In this document: one piece after another, positions 51,383 to 58,801 of the stretch
Numbering within the stretch: the first letter of the stretch is position 1
Layout: each line of letters opens with the position of its first letter
Assembly: GCF_007833795.1 (NCBI RefSeq)
Contig: NZ_CP032702.1
Span: forward strand, 2,542,001-2,606,000
Source: Candidatus Pantoea soli
Lineage (GTDB): Bacteria > Pseudomonadota > Gammaproteobacteria > Enterobacterales > Enterobacteriaceae
Direction: 5' to 3'
Length of the DNA stretch: 64,000 bases
Position numbers and translations under genes: made by a program
Notes under the pieces: model-generated
Told to the model about the DNA's origin: nothing
Database searches by the model: none
Seen by the model: only the letters and a program-made list of their open reading frames with translations

Positions 51383-51457
51383 GTCTCCTTAGTTAAATGG
51401 ATATAACGAGCCCCTCCTAAGGGCTAGTTGCAGGTTCGATTCCTGCAGGGGACACCA
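51383..51457 (+). tRNA. argW: tRNA-Arg(CCU)
   Basis: 75-base cloverleaf ending in encoded CCA. The anticodon loop holds CCT (CCU), flanked by GAGCCCCT and AAGGGCT, and the T arm reads GCAGGTTCGATTCCTGC. The 5' GTCTCCT and 3' AGGGGAC acceptor arms pair with one G-T wobble. It reads rare AGG arginine codons. It is the argW locus, a frequent integration site for islands and prophages in Enterobacteria. Confidence 0.97.
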
Positions 51458-51875
51458 TTCTGATCTGAACTTGCCTTCACCGACACGAACAAATCCCTTA
51501 CAGAATCAGCCTTCACGATCTCCCGATACGAACCGATGCAAACCGGGTCGAATTGACTGCGCCAACTTTTTGCGGGCACATTGCAAATCACCCCTGGCAT
51601 TATGCCCATATGCTGACGGAAATGTAGATTGATTCAGTTGAATCCAAATAAAAGCGGTACTGTCAGACGTGGGCCAGCGGTTTCTTCTTTCCCCTACAAA
51701 AGTCAGGCTGATAATGAAAAGGCGTTAATTGTCCTGCGTATTCTGCATAAAGCCACTCTCTTTTATCAGTCCGAAATGTTTTAGGCTGGCTCAGGATCTA
51801 CTTCAGTGCAGGGATAGGGTTACACAGCCTTGTATGCACGGCTTCAGCGACTGACAGCCAGGCTGTGCCTGCCGC
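51458..51875. other. Integration scar downstream of argW
   Basis: 418 bp without an intact gene, noticeably richer in A/T than the surroundings. It follows directly on the 3' end of the tRNA, where islands usually insert, and contains a toxin-gene fragment (51617-51784). No second copy of the tRNA 3' end was found in the window, so the element's other border is lost or lies elsewhere. Confidence 0.5.
51617..51784 (+). pseudogene. Fragment of a ParE/RelE-type toxin gene
   Basis: An open stretch of 55 codons, without a convincing start and preceded in frame by a TGA, ends at TAG 51782-51784. Its residues include VRRGPAVSSFPYK and ADNEKALIVLRILHKAT, which resemble the C-terminal half of ParE/RelE toxins (RxPxxxFPY... 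then VLxIxHxxR). The N-terminal half and any antitoxin gene are missing. It reads as a decayed toxin-antitoxin remnant, consistent with a lost island beside argW. Confidence 0.45.
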
Positions 51876-52739
51876 TCAGCGCTGTCGCCACACAGAGGGG
51901 GCGACGCCGTGCAGCTGACGGAAGCGGTGACTGAAATGGCTGGATGAGTGGAACCCGCAGCGCAGCGCGATATCGGTCAGGGATAAGGTGCTGGTTTTCA
52001 GCAGCTGCTGTGCGGTGTCCATACGGCGGCGCATGACATACTGATGTGGCGCCGATCCCGTGCTGTGGCGGAACATACGCGCAAAGTGATACTCGCTCAG
52101 TGCCGCTTCCGCTGCCAGCTGCGCCAGCGTTAACGGCTGATCGAGCTGCGCATCAATGTAAGCCAGTACGCGGCGCAGCACCGCCGGAGCCAGCCCGCCA
52201 CGCACCTGAGGTGCCCGCCACTGTACGTCACTGTAGTGCTGCAGCAGGTGCGTCAGCAGCAGCGTTGAGGCAGTGCTGAGCATCAGTTGATTTGCCGGTT
52301 GCTGCCACTCTGTGCTCAGCAGGAAATGGCGATAGAGCTGCTTAATGCGATCGTCATCGGCAAACACTTTTTCATGCAGGGTAAGCTGCGCCGGGCTGCG
52401 ATCCCATATCTGCTCGCCAAGCTGGCGCAGATGCGCCTCCGTGCAGTAAAGATGCACAAAAGACAAATCGGCACGCAGATCCCAGGTCGATTCCGTACCC
52501 GCAGGCATCAGGCAGAAGCGATCCGGCGCGCCGCCGTTGCGCCAGCCGTGCGGCGTTTTATGCCAGGTATCGTATCCATCGGCGGTATACAAGCTGAGCG
52601 TGTGATGATCGCTAAGGTTAGTGACGCGATCGCCGCTGTTAAACCAGGAAGCCAGCTGCATTCCGCTGGAAAGCGATACGCTATCGCGCAGCTGCGCTTT
52701 GTGGCGCTGAAGCATGGTAAAGGTCTGATAATTCTGCAT
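51876..52739 (-). CDS. AraC-family transcriptional regulator
   Basis: 287 residues: an N-terminal ligand-binding region with no recognisable cupin motif and a C-terminal AraC domain (LAQLAAEAALSEYHFARMFRH, then ALRCGFHSSSHFSHRFRQLHG). It is divergent from an EamA exporter across 182 bp that contain several GCAAG repeats. The arrangement repeats that at 16.9-18.6 kb, but the two regulators differ in sequence. Effector unknown. Confidence 0.85.
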   Translation of the reverse strand: MQNYQTFTMLQRHKAQLRDSVSLSSGMQLASWFNSGDRVTNLSDHHTLSLYTADGYDTWHKTPHGWRNGGAPDRFCLMPAGTESTWDLRADLSFVHLYCTEAHLRQLGEQIWDRSPAQLTLHEKVFADDDRIKQLYRHFLLSTEWQQPANQLMLSTASTLLLTHLLQHYSDVQWRAPQVRGGLAPAVLRRVLAYIDAQLDQPLTLAQLAAEAALSEYHFARMFRHSTGSAPHQYVMRRRMDTAQQLLKTSTLSLTDIALRCGFHSSSHFSHRFRQLHGVAPSVWRQR

Positions 52740-52921
52740 GTCGCATCACTGCCCGTGTGAATGAATGCCCAGTTTACCCATCCCGTCAGACAGAAAACAG
52801 GCCAGTGCCGGCCAGCACACAAAAATGCGCAAGATTTTGCAAGTTGCGCGCAAAGCCCTGCAAGCGCGGAATCTGCCGGTTCTGCCACACTGCCCGCCTG
52901 ATTTTTGCCGGAGTGCACAGC

Positions 52922-53821
52922 ATGAACCTGATGTTATACCTTGCCGTCGTCCTGATATGGGGCACCACCTGGATTGCCATTTTCCTGCAGCAGCAGGCGG
53001 CTGATACGCCGGTTTTTGTCGCTATTTTCTGGCGCTTTTTGCTGGCCTCTGGGGTGATGCTGGTCATACTGAAACTGCTGAACCGCCTGAGGTCGCTCTC
53101 CGGCCGCGATCATCTGTTTTGCCTGGCGCAGGGTGGCTGCGTCTTTGGATTCAATTTTGTCTGCTTTTATCATGCTGCCGCGCTGATCAGTACCGGACTG
53201 GAATCGGTGATCTTTTCGATGGCGGTTCTGTATAACGCAATCAATAGCTGGGTGTTTTTCCGTCAGCGCCCTTCTGTCCGGCTGGTGCCTGCGGCGCTGC
53301 TCGGGCTTGGCGGCATGGTGGCGCTGTTCTGGCAGGATATTCAGGCCGCGCAGTCGGCACCGCAACTTCTCTGGGGCGTCGGGCTGAGCGCACTGGGAAC
53401 GCTGGGATTCTCTTTTGGCAATATGATTTCCATGCGCCACCAGCGTCAGCAGCGGGATGTGCTGACCACCAACAGTTACGCCATGCTGTACGGTGCGGTG
53501 CTGATGGCCCTGATGGCGCTGATGAACGGTGAAGGGCTTGCACCTGCCCACAACCTGCAGTGGCTGGGTGCGATGAGTTATCTGGCGATTTTCGGTTCGG
53601 TAGTGGGCTTCGGGGCTTACTTCACGCTGGCAGGACGTATCGGCACCAGTCAGGCTGCCTATTGCACGCTGCTGTTTCCGCTGGTGGCGCTGACGCTTTC
53701 TACGCTGTACGAAGGCTATCAGTGGCACAGTAATGCGATCGTGGGGTTGCTGATGATTCTGGCTGGTAATCTGGTGATGTTTGCCTGCTGGCCGGCAAGC
53801 CGGAAGCTGCGCACCGCCTGA
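52922..53821 (+). CDS. EamA/DMT-family exporter
   Basis: Inner-membrane protein of 299 residues with about ten membrane helices in two EamA repeats (start MNLMLYLAVVLIWGTTWIAI). The ATG at 52922 is preceded by GGAG at eight bases; the longer open frame upstream overlaps the promoter region. Probably controlled by the divergent AraC-type protein. Substrate unknown. Confidence 0.85.
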   Translation: MNLMLYLAVVLIWGTTWIAIFLQQQAADTPVFVAIFWRFLLASGVMLVILKLLNRLRSLSGRDHLFCLAQGGCVFGFNFVCFYHAAALISTGLESVIFSMAVLYNAINSWVFFRQRPSVRLVPAALLGLGGMVALFWQDIQAAQSAPQLLWGVGLSALGTLGFSFGNMISMRHQRQQRDVLTTNSYAMLYGAVLMALMALMNGEGLAPAHNLQWLGAMSYLAIFGSVVGFGAYFTLAGRIGTSQAAYCTLLFPLVALTLSTLYEGYQWHSNAIVGLLMILAGNLVMFACWPASRKLRTA

Positions 53822-53856
53822 ACAAGAACGGGCGTTGCGCCCGCTCTGTCGCTCCT

Positions 53857-54096
53857 CTAGCGCCAGCCGCTGACGCCATTATTGAGCTGATGAGGCTGAT
53901 TGATGGCTTTTCTGGCAATCCAGTAAAGCAGCACGCGGTCATCGTCTCTGTCGCGATCGGCCATCGCCAGTAGTTTCAGCGACAGCGTGGACTTATTGAC
54001 AGGCTGATGCTCATCGCTTAACTCGACCACCGCCTGACCGATAATGCAGCAAACTTCAGCCTCGCTGGACGCGGATTCATATGCTCGGTCTTTCAT
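53857..54096 (-). CDS. Small AriR/YmgB/YcgZ-like protein
   Basis: 79 residues from the ATG at 54096, which has a full AGGAGG ribosome site six bases upstream; the frame is longer but homology and the ribosome site fix this start. The stretch SEAEVCCIIGQAVVELSDEHQPVNK resembles the IGQAV-L-x-N-V-N-N core of YmgB/AriR, small helical proteins that act as connectors in biofilm and Rcs-linked acid-stress control in E. coli. The match is short, so the assignment is tentative. Confidence 0.55.
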   Translation of the reverse strand: MKDRAYESASSEAEVCCIIGQAVVELSDEHQPVNKSTLSLKLLAMADRDRDDDRVLLYWIARKAINQPHQLNNGVSGWR

Positions 54097-54236
54097 ATTT
54101 CCTCCTGTTGTGTGAACTATAAGCCTGGCAAAGATGCCGAATCCTGCCGGGCAAAAGCTGCGCTGAACACCTGCTGTTACACATTCACACCGCTGGTAAT
54201 CCGCTGACATCCGCGCTGCGCTTTTACCGCGCGCAA

Positions 54237-54267
54237 TGCCATTCATGCCCGATTTGTGGCATTTCGT
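54237..54267 (+). promoter_or_regulatory. YpdB (PyrR) binding site upstream of yhjX
   Basis: TGCCATTCAT (54237-54246) and GGCATTTCGT (54258-54267) are separated by exactly 11 bp. The known YpdB target in E. coli is two GGCATTTCAT repeats with an 11-bp spacer; the copies here match at 7 and 9 of 10 positions. The site lies about 100 bp before yhjX. Confidence 0.65.
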
Positions 54268-54362
54268 TCCCGCAGGGTGGCCTTCTGCGGCGCAATGCCC
54301 CCGCACGCGCGTCAGGCGCTTAAGATGGCAACAGATTCCGCATTCCCCCTGGGAGAGAGAAA

Positions 54363-55577
54363 ATGAAAGCGACTGCCCTGTCCCCTGCGCGTATGCGCCT
54401 GCTGACGCTTATCGGTACCGTCATTACCCAGTTTGCGCTGGGTTCGGTCTATACCTGGAGCCTGTTCAACGGGCAGCTGGCGCAAAAGCTGGACGCGCCG
54501 GTTAGCCAGGTGGCGTTCTCCTTTGGCCTGCTCAGCCTCGGGCTGGCGATCGCCTCTTCGCTGGCCGGTAAGCTGCAGGAGCGCTTTGGCGTGCGCAACG
54601 TCACCATCGGTGCCGGTGTGCTGATGGCAACAGGTTTCTGGCTGACCGCCCATGCCGATAACCTGATGATGCTGTACCTCAGCGCCGGTATTCTGATTGG
54701 GCTGGCCGACGGGGCCGGTTATCTGCTGACGCTCTCTAACTGCGTAAAATGGTTTCCCGAGCGCAAAGGGTTAATTTCCGCCTGCTCAATCGGCGCTTAC
54801 GGGCTGGGCAGCCTGGGTTTTAAGTTTATCTGCGGTGCCCTGCTGAGCACTCAGGGGCTGGAAAACACCTTTCTGATTTGGGGCGGGCTGGCGATGAGCA
54901 TGATTATTGCCGGTGCGCTGCTGATGCATGATGCACCGGTTCGCCAGGCGGCAGACAACACGCAGCGGGCGGCGCGCGACTATACGCTGGCGCAGTCGGT
55001 ACGCTTACCGCAATACTGGATGCTGGCACTGATGTTTCTTACTGCGTGTATGAGCGGCCTGTACGTGATTGGCGTGGCTAAAGATATTGGTGAGGTGCTG
55101 GTGCACCTCAGCGCGCAAACCGCCGCCAGCGCCGTGACCGTGATTGCGGTGGCCAACCTCAGTGGCCGGCTGATCCTCGGCGTACTGTCAGACAAAATGG
55201 CGCGCATCCGCGTTATTTCGCTGGCGCAGATGATCTCCCTGCTCGGCATGAGCATTCTGCTGTTTACCCGCATGACGGAAACCACCTTCTTTCTCTCGCT
55301 CGCCTGCGTGGCATTTAGCTTCGGCGGCACGATCACCGTGTTCCCTTCGCTGGTCAGCGATTTCTTCGGGCTGAATAATCTCACGAAAAACTACGGGCTG
55401 ATCTACCTGGGTTTTGGTATCGGCAGCGTACTGGGCTCGCTGGTTGCCTCGCTGTCGGGCGGCTTCACTGTCACCTTCAGCCTGATCATGACGCTGCTGG
55501 TGCTGTCGTTTATCCTGTCGCTGAGCATCCGTTTGCCCCAGCGTCAGGCGCTGGCCGGGCCGCTGCTGCATCACTGA
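54363..55577 (+). CDS. yhjX: MFS transporter YhjX (pyruvate-induced)
   Basis: Twelve-helix major facilitator of the oxalate/formate antiporter group, 404 residues. GTVITQFALGSVYTWSLFNG and DGAGYLLTLSNCVKWFPERKG match E. coli YhjX almost exactly. In E. coli yhjX is the principal target of the YpdA/YpdB pyruvate-responsive system; here its gene lies about 8.3 kb from ypdA, unlike in E. coli, where they are far apart. The start follows GGGAGAGAGAAA. Confidence 0.93.
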   Translation: MKATALSPARMRLLTLIGTVITQFALGSVYTWSLFNGQLAQKLDAPVSQVAFSFGLLSLGLAIASSLAGKLQERFGVRNVTIGAGVLMATGFWLTAHADNLMMLYLSAGILIGLADGAGYLLTLSNCVKWFPERKGLISACSIGAYGLGSLGFKFICGALLSTQGLENTFLIWGGLAMSMIIAGALLMHDAPVRQAADNTQRAARDYTLAQSVRLPQYWMLALMFLTACMSGLYVIGVAKDIGEVLVHLSAQTAASAVTVIAVANLSGRLILGVLSDKMARIRVISLAQMISLLGMSILLFTRMTETTFFLSLACVAFSFGGTITVFPSLVSDFFGLNNLTKNYGLIYLGFGIGSVLGSLVASLSGGFTVTFSLIMTLLVLSFILSLSIRLPQRQALAGPLLHH

Positions 55578-55587
55578 TCTTTCCGAC

Positions 55588-55615
55588 CGCCGCGCTAACG
55601 CGCGGCGTTTTTTAT
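55588..55615 (+). terminator. Rho-independent terminator after yhjX
   Basis: CGCCGCGC and GCGCGGCG form a perfect 8-bp stem with loop TAAC, followed by TTTTTTATTT. Confidence 0.9.
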
Positions 55616-55657
55616 TTGTTACCGCCGCTGAATATAACGCTTACCGCGCCTTGCATT

Positions 55658-55671
55658 TCGGAATATTCGCG
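55658..55671. promoter_or_regulatory. Possible RcsB box upstream of the small lipoprotein gene
   Basis: TCGGAATATTCGCG fits the degenerate RcsB consensus KMRGAWTMWYCTGS at 12 of 14 positions. It lies in an A/T-rich upstream region; a TTGACA at 55740 may be the -35 element of the downstream gene. Short degenerate motif, so low confidence. Confidence 0.3.
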
Positions 55672-55843
55672 TTATTATCATTACGCATTCGGCCTATTCC
55701 GATTGGTTTATTATTTGCCGTTTCATTTTTAGCATTTAATTGACATATCCGGAAATACTTGCAGAAATAACTCTACATTCGCTGCATCTTCACTCCACTT
55801 TTCCCCGCTATTCTGGCGTCATTGGAAAAGAGGAGGACTCTCC

Positions 55844-55990
55844 ATGAAGAAAGTGATAAAGGTCGCATCGGTCGTGGCCATTATGTCGATGCTCAGTGGC
55901 TGTATTATTGAGCATGATCATGACCGCGGCTGGGGACACGGTCGCGGAGGCGGCTGGCATCACGGGCATGGCGGATGGCATCGCCGCTAA
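55844..55990 (+). CDS. His/Gly-rich small lipoprotein
   Basis: 48 residues, preceded by a good GAGGAGG ribosome site. The N-terminus is a lipoprotein signal ending in MLSGC, and the mature peptide is only about 29 residues, with many His, Gly and Trp (HDHDRGWGHGRGGGWHHGHG). The His density suggests metal binding in the envelope, an inference from composition alone. I do not recognise a named family. A bidirectional terminator separates it from the next lipoprotein gene. Confidence 0.8.
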   Translation: MKKVIKVASVVAIMSMLSGCIIEHDHDRGWGHGRGGGWHHGHGGWHRR

Positions 55991-56025
55991 TCGGGCAAAG
56001 CACACACAGCACATAATAAGAAAAT

Positions 56026-56060
56026 AAAAAGGGCGGGAATTTATCCCGCCCTGTTTTTTT
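56026..56060. terminator. Bidirectional terminator between two lipoprotein genes
   Basis: AGGGCGGG and CCCGCCCT form a perfect 8-bp stem with a 7-base loop, followed on the plus strand by GTTTTTTT and on the minus strand by TTTTTATTTT. It serves both convergent genes. Confidence 0.9.
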
Positions 56061-56340
56061 AGCTTTTTACCGCGTAATTACATTGATACCAGGCTTTCTT
56101 TAATCCCGGCAGATGACTGTCTTCGGCAGGCAACGATTCCACTTTATCAAATCCCCGCTGGCTGCAATAACTGGCCAGATCGAGTTCCAGTGCATCTTTA
56201 TTTAATGTTTGCGGATCGTAGCGGTACTGCACGGTATTTGAGCTGCTGTCTTCATCCACGCGCTCAAATCCCCCTGGTTTGCTGACACTGCAACCGGCCA
56301 GCATTAAAAGCGCCGCAGCGCTTATCAGCATTTTTTTCAT
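56059..56340 (-). CDS. Small lipoprotein of unknown function
   Basis: 93 residues with a lipoprotein signal MLAGCSVSK (lipidated Cys16). The mature part has two further cysteines (SYCSQRGF and WYQCNY) that could form a disulfide. I do not recognise the family. The residue after the lipidated Cys is Ser, so outer-membrane sorting is expected. Converges on the His/Gly-rich lipoprotein. Confidence 0.8.
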   Translation of the reverse strand: MKKMLISAAALLMLAGCSVSKPGGFERVDEDSSSNTVQYRYDPQTLNKDALELDLASYCSQRGFDKVESLPAEDSHLPGLKKAWYQCNYAVKS

Positions 56341-56478
56341 TCAGATATCCTCTTCAGGCGAAGCAGTGTAAAAGCCTGCGCCGTGCGCTTCTATCAGAAA
56401 AAGCGCGAAATGTCCTGTAAAGCCAAAGCTTTTGCCAATCAAATTGATAAAACCAAACGGTTTTCTATATCATCCGGC

Positions 56479-56588
56479 GCGTGTGATGATGCTTTCAGAC
56501 AACACGATGTCTGCACCACACCAGGTGACATAGCTAAAAAGACATATTGAAAGTGACCTTTATGCCCGTGCTGAGCGGGCTTTTTTTT
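56479..56588 (+). ncRNA. Candidate small RNA with its own promoter and terminator
   Basis: A strong terminator (GCCCGT-loop-GCGGGC followed by eight T) ends at 56588 on the plus strand, yet no plus-strand gene lies upstream. About 110 bp earlier, TTGATA (56444-56449) and TATATC (56466-56471), 16 bp apart, form a reasonable sigma-70 promoter. The predicted transcript has a 5' stem region (CAGAC/GTCTG) and a U-rich end as in Hfq-dependent RNAs. It does not resemble any small RNA I can recall. Confidence 0.5.
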
Positions 56589-56593
56589 GCCCG

Positions 56594-57397
56594 CTAACCG
56601 GTAAGGCTGACCATCTTACGTAAAAGATTGGCGGCGTGTTTGTCAGGCAATGCCAGAATGCCGTTATACAAATCCACCGACATTGCGCACATTGCGCTGC
56701 GATCCACCGCTGTATCAGCCGGCATGTTTAGCTGCTGCAGTTTGTCACCCCACTTGCCATAAAGTGTCTGCACCACGCTTTGCAAATCGCGCTGCGCCAT
56801 GGCCTGATCGACCGGCAGTTCCTCACCGGTGCTATGCTGCAGAAGCTGCTCCAGCGCTTCACCGTCCTGCTGATTAAGCGCTGGCGGCAAAACCTGCTGC
56901 AGATTAACGCCTCCGCTGACCTGCGGATAAAGAAAACGGAAACAGCGTTGCGTATCCTGCTGCTGCAGCGCCTGCATCTCCTGCACGGAAATCCGGATAT
57001 AGTGAATGATCGCTTCATCGCTGGCGCGCGTCATGCGCTGATTCACCAAATCCATCAGCCAGCCGCGCATATCGCCCAGCGCCTGATCGGCGGGCACCCC
57101 TTCTGCCAGCTTGTGCATCAGTTCGCGATTCAGCAACTGCCACAGCGCCGGTTCCTGCTGTTTCAGCACGCGATAGCCCGGCGCCTCGCTCAACCGTGCG
57201 GCTACCTCAGCCGCCAGCGCTTCCCGCTGCTGACGCGGATGCAACCAGCTGAACCACAACAGATTCGCCAGCAGTAACGGCAGCAAAAACAGCACCAGCC
57301 CCTGCCAGACGCGCAGCGCAGTTGTACGTATCAGAATAATAATAACCACTGCCAGCAGCGCAAAAGCGGCCAGCATGAGTGAGAAAAGCGACAGCAT
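56594..57397 (-). CDS. Membrane-anchored protein of unknown function
   Basis: 267 residues with two N-terminal membrane helices (about 2-24 and 30-49), followed by a soluble helical domain rich in Gln and Leu that includes one Cys in QRCFRFLYP. No known motif is recognised. It lies 9 bp after a universal stress protein gene on the same strand and is probably co-transcribed with it. Composition matches the surroundings, so it may be lineage-specific rather than recently acquired. Confidence 0.75.
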   Translation of the reverse strand: MLSLFSLMLAAFALLAVVIIILIRTTALRVWQGLVLFLLPLLLANLLWFSWLHPRQQREALAAEVAARLSEAPGYRVLKQQEPALWQLLNRELMHKLAEGVPADQALGDMRGWLMDLVNQRMTRASDEAIIHYIRISVQEMQALQQQDTQRCFRFLYPQVSGGVNLQQVLPPALNQQDGEALEQLLQHSTGEELPVDQAMAQRDLQSVVQTLYGKWGDKLQQLNMPADTAVDRSAMCAMSVDLYNGILALPDKHAANLLRKMVSLTG

Positions 57398-57406
57398 GGT
57401 ACGGCG

Positions 57407-57859
57407 TTAATCCTTACGAACGTCAATCAAAACCGGGCAGTGCGCCCGTTCAATCACCGCCGCGCTGACGGAGCCTTTGAGCAGGCGGTTGAACGGAGAC
57501 AGAGGGCGGCGCCCCATAATGATCATACTGGCGTGCAGCGCAGCGGATTGCGCCACGATAGTCTCTGCCGCTTCGCCCGCCACAATCATGCCTTTTGCCG
57601 GAATACCGGCGCGCAGCAGCGGTGCCAGCGCCCGGCGCACTACCATTTCTGCGGTGTTCTGCTCATCTTTGGCTGCAACAAAATCGTCCGGATCTTCGCC
57701 TGCGTCAATCTCCATCGGCTGACTGCAGGATGAATAGGCCGGATCGATACAGCACAGCACCCGCACCTGCGCCTGCTGCGCCAGCGCCTGCTCAATCGTC
57801 AGCGCGATGACTTTGTCTGCCACCGGTGAGTTATCAATCGCCATCAGTAAGGTTTTCAT
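57407..57859 (-). CDS. Universal stress protein (UspA family)
   Basis: 150 residues with the Usp fold. The C-terminal nucleotide-binding signature MGRRPLSPFNRLLKGSVSAAVI fits G-x2-G-x9-G-S, so it is of the ATP-binding type. N-terminus MKTLLMAIDNSP is typical. Position after an IclR regulator (7 bp gap to its end) suggests shared transcription with it and with the downstream unknown gene. I do not assign a specific usp symbol. Confidence 0.85.
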   Translation of the reverse strand: MKTLLMAIDNSPVADKVIALTIEQALAQQAQVRVLCCIDPAYSSCSQPMEIDAGEDPDDFVAAKDEQNTAEMVVRRALAPLLRAGIPAKGMIVAGEAAETIVAQSAALHASMIIMGRRPLSPFNRLLKGSVSAAVIERAHCPVLIDVRKD

Positions 57860-57866
57860 CAGTGTG

Positions 57867-58652
57867 TTATCCCTCCACAGCCGTCATTTTGCCGATTTCG
57901 CGAATCAGCGCCTCTTTACACTGTATCAGCGCATCACGATAGTGCGTTTCATGCTTATGAAAGCGCGCTGTCGGCACCAGCAGCGAAATGGAAAAGCGCC
58001 CCAGCAGCGTGTCGATCGCCACCGCCATGGTAGAGATGCCTTCCAGCGTTTCACCGCGATCGATAGCCAGTCCACTGGCGCGCACGTCAGCAATCAGCGC
58101 CAGTAGCTGCGGCAGCGTTCTGACCGTTTTTTCCGTCAGCTCTTTATAGGCTTCGCCCACCAGCAGCCGCACATCTTCATCACTCTCCATCGCCAGCAGC
58201 GCACGGCCACCGGAGGTGCTGTAAAGCGGCAGATTCAGCCCGATACGCGGCACCACCCGCAGCTCTCGCGTCGCCACGACATAATGCACAATCGCCAGCT
58301 GTGTCCCGCTGGCGCGCGACAGGGAAACCGTTTCGTTGATCTCTGCTGAAAGGTGTTCCAGAAAGGGGCGGACAATCTCGACGACGTCGCTGTGCACGCT
58401 GGAGATCAGCTTCAGCAGCGCCGGCCCGAGGCGCAGACCGCCCGCGCCGCTGCTGCGCACCAGCTGGGCACTGTCCAGTGCCGCCACGATACGCTGTACG
58501 GTCGAACGCGGCAGGTCGACCACCTGCGCAATCTCACCCAGGCTCATGCCGCCGGGATGATCGCCCAGCGCATTCAGAATTTTTGCCGCGCGCGCGATGA
58601 CCTGAATGCCACCCGCTTTTTCATCCTCACGGCTGGAGGGATGTTCTGACAT
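57867..58652 (-). CDS. IclR-family transcriptional regulator
   Basis: 261 residues from the ATG at 58652, which has AAGGA upstream: an N-terminal winged helix (SLGEIAQVVDLPRSTVQRIVAAL) and a C-terminal effector-binding domain. The open frame extends upstream across the operator, which argues against a longer start. It is divergent from an EmrAB-type pump, with two identical 19-bp palindromic sites between them, so it very likely controls the pump and itself. Effector unknown. Confidence 0.9.
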   Translation of the reverse strand: MSEHPSSREDEKAGGIQVIARAAKILNALGDHPGGMSLGEIAQVVDLPRSTVQRIVAALDSAQLVRSSGAGGLRLGPALLKLISSVHSDVVEIVRPFLEHLSAEINETVSLSRASGTQLAIVHYVVATRELRVVPRIGLNLPLYSTSGGRALLAMESDEDVRLLVGEAYKELTEKTVRTLPQLLALIADVRASGLAIDRGETLEGISTMAVAIDTLLGRFSISLLVPTARFHKHETHYRDALIQCKEALIREIGKMTAVEG

Positions 58653-58709
58653 GATGCGTTCCTTTTTGGCCTGCCCTACTTTAGCGCGATTGACCGCACT
58701 TTTATACCC

Positions 58710-58728
58710 TGTATCGCATTGCAATACA
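58710..58728. promoter_or_regulatory. IclR-type operator, copy 1
   Basis: TGTATCGCATTGCAATACA is a near-palindrome (TGTAT...ATACA). It recurs with one change at 58755-58773. It lies 57 bp upstream of the regulator's start. Confidence 0.75.
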
Positions 58729-58754
58729 TCATACCGGAATGTAAGATTCACCTC

Positions 58755-58773
58755 TGTATCACATTGCAATACA
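58755..58773. promoter_or_regulatory. IclR-type operator, copy 2
   Basis: TGTATCACATTGCAATACA differs from copy 1 at one base and is 45 bp away in the same orientation. It lies 28 bp upstream of the pump gene, where binding would block its transcription. Confidence 0.75.
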
Positions 58774-58801
58774 CTGCATCAATAATCACGAGAATCCCGT
58801 T

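Noticed and set aside
51424..51609. Minus-strand open frame of 61 codons overlapping the tRNA
   Set aside because: It runs into the tRNA-Arg gene and shows no recognised integrase or other motif, so it was not called as a gene.
53829..53845. Hairpin GGGCG/CGCCC after the second EamA gene
   Set aside because: Short stem with a 3-4 base loop and no T-run; too weak to call.
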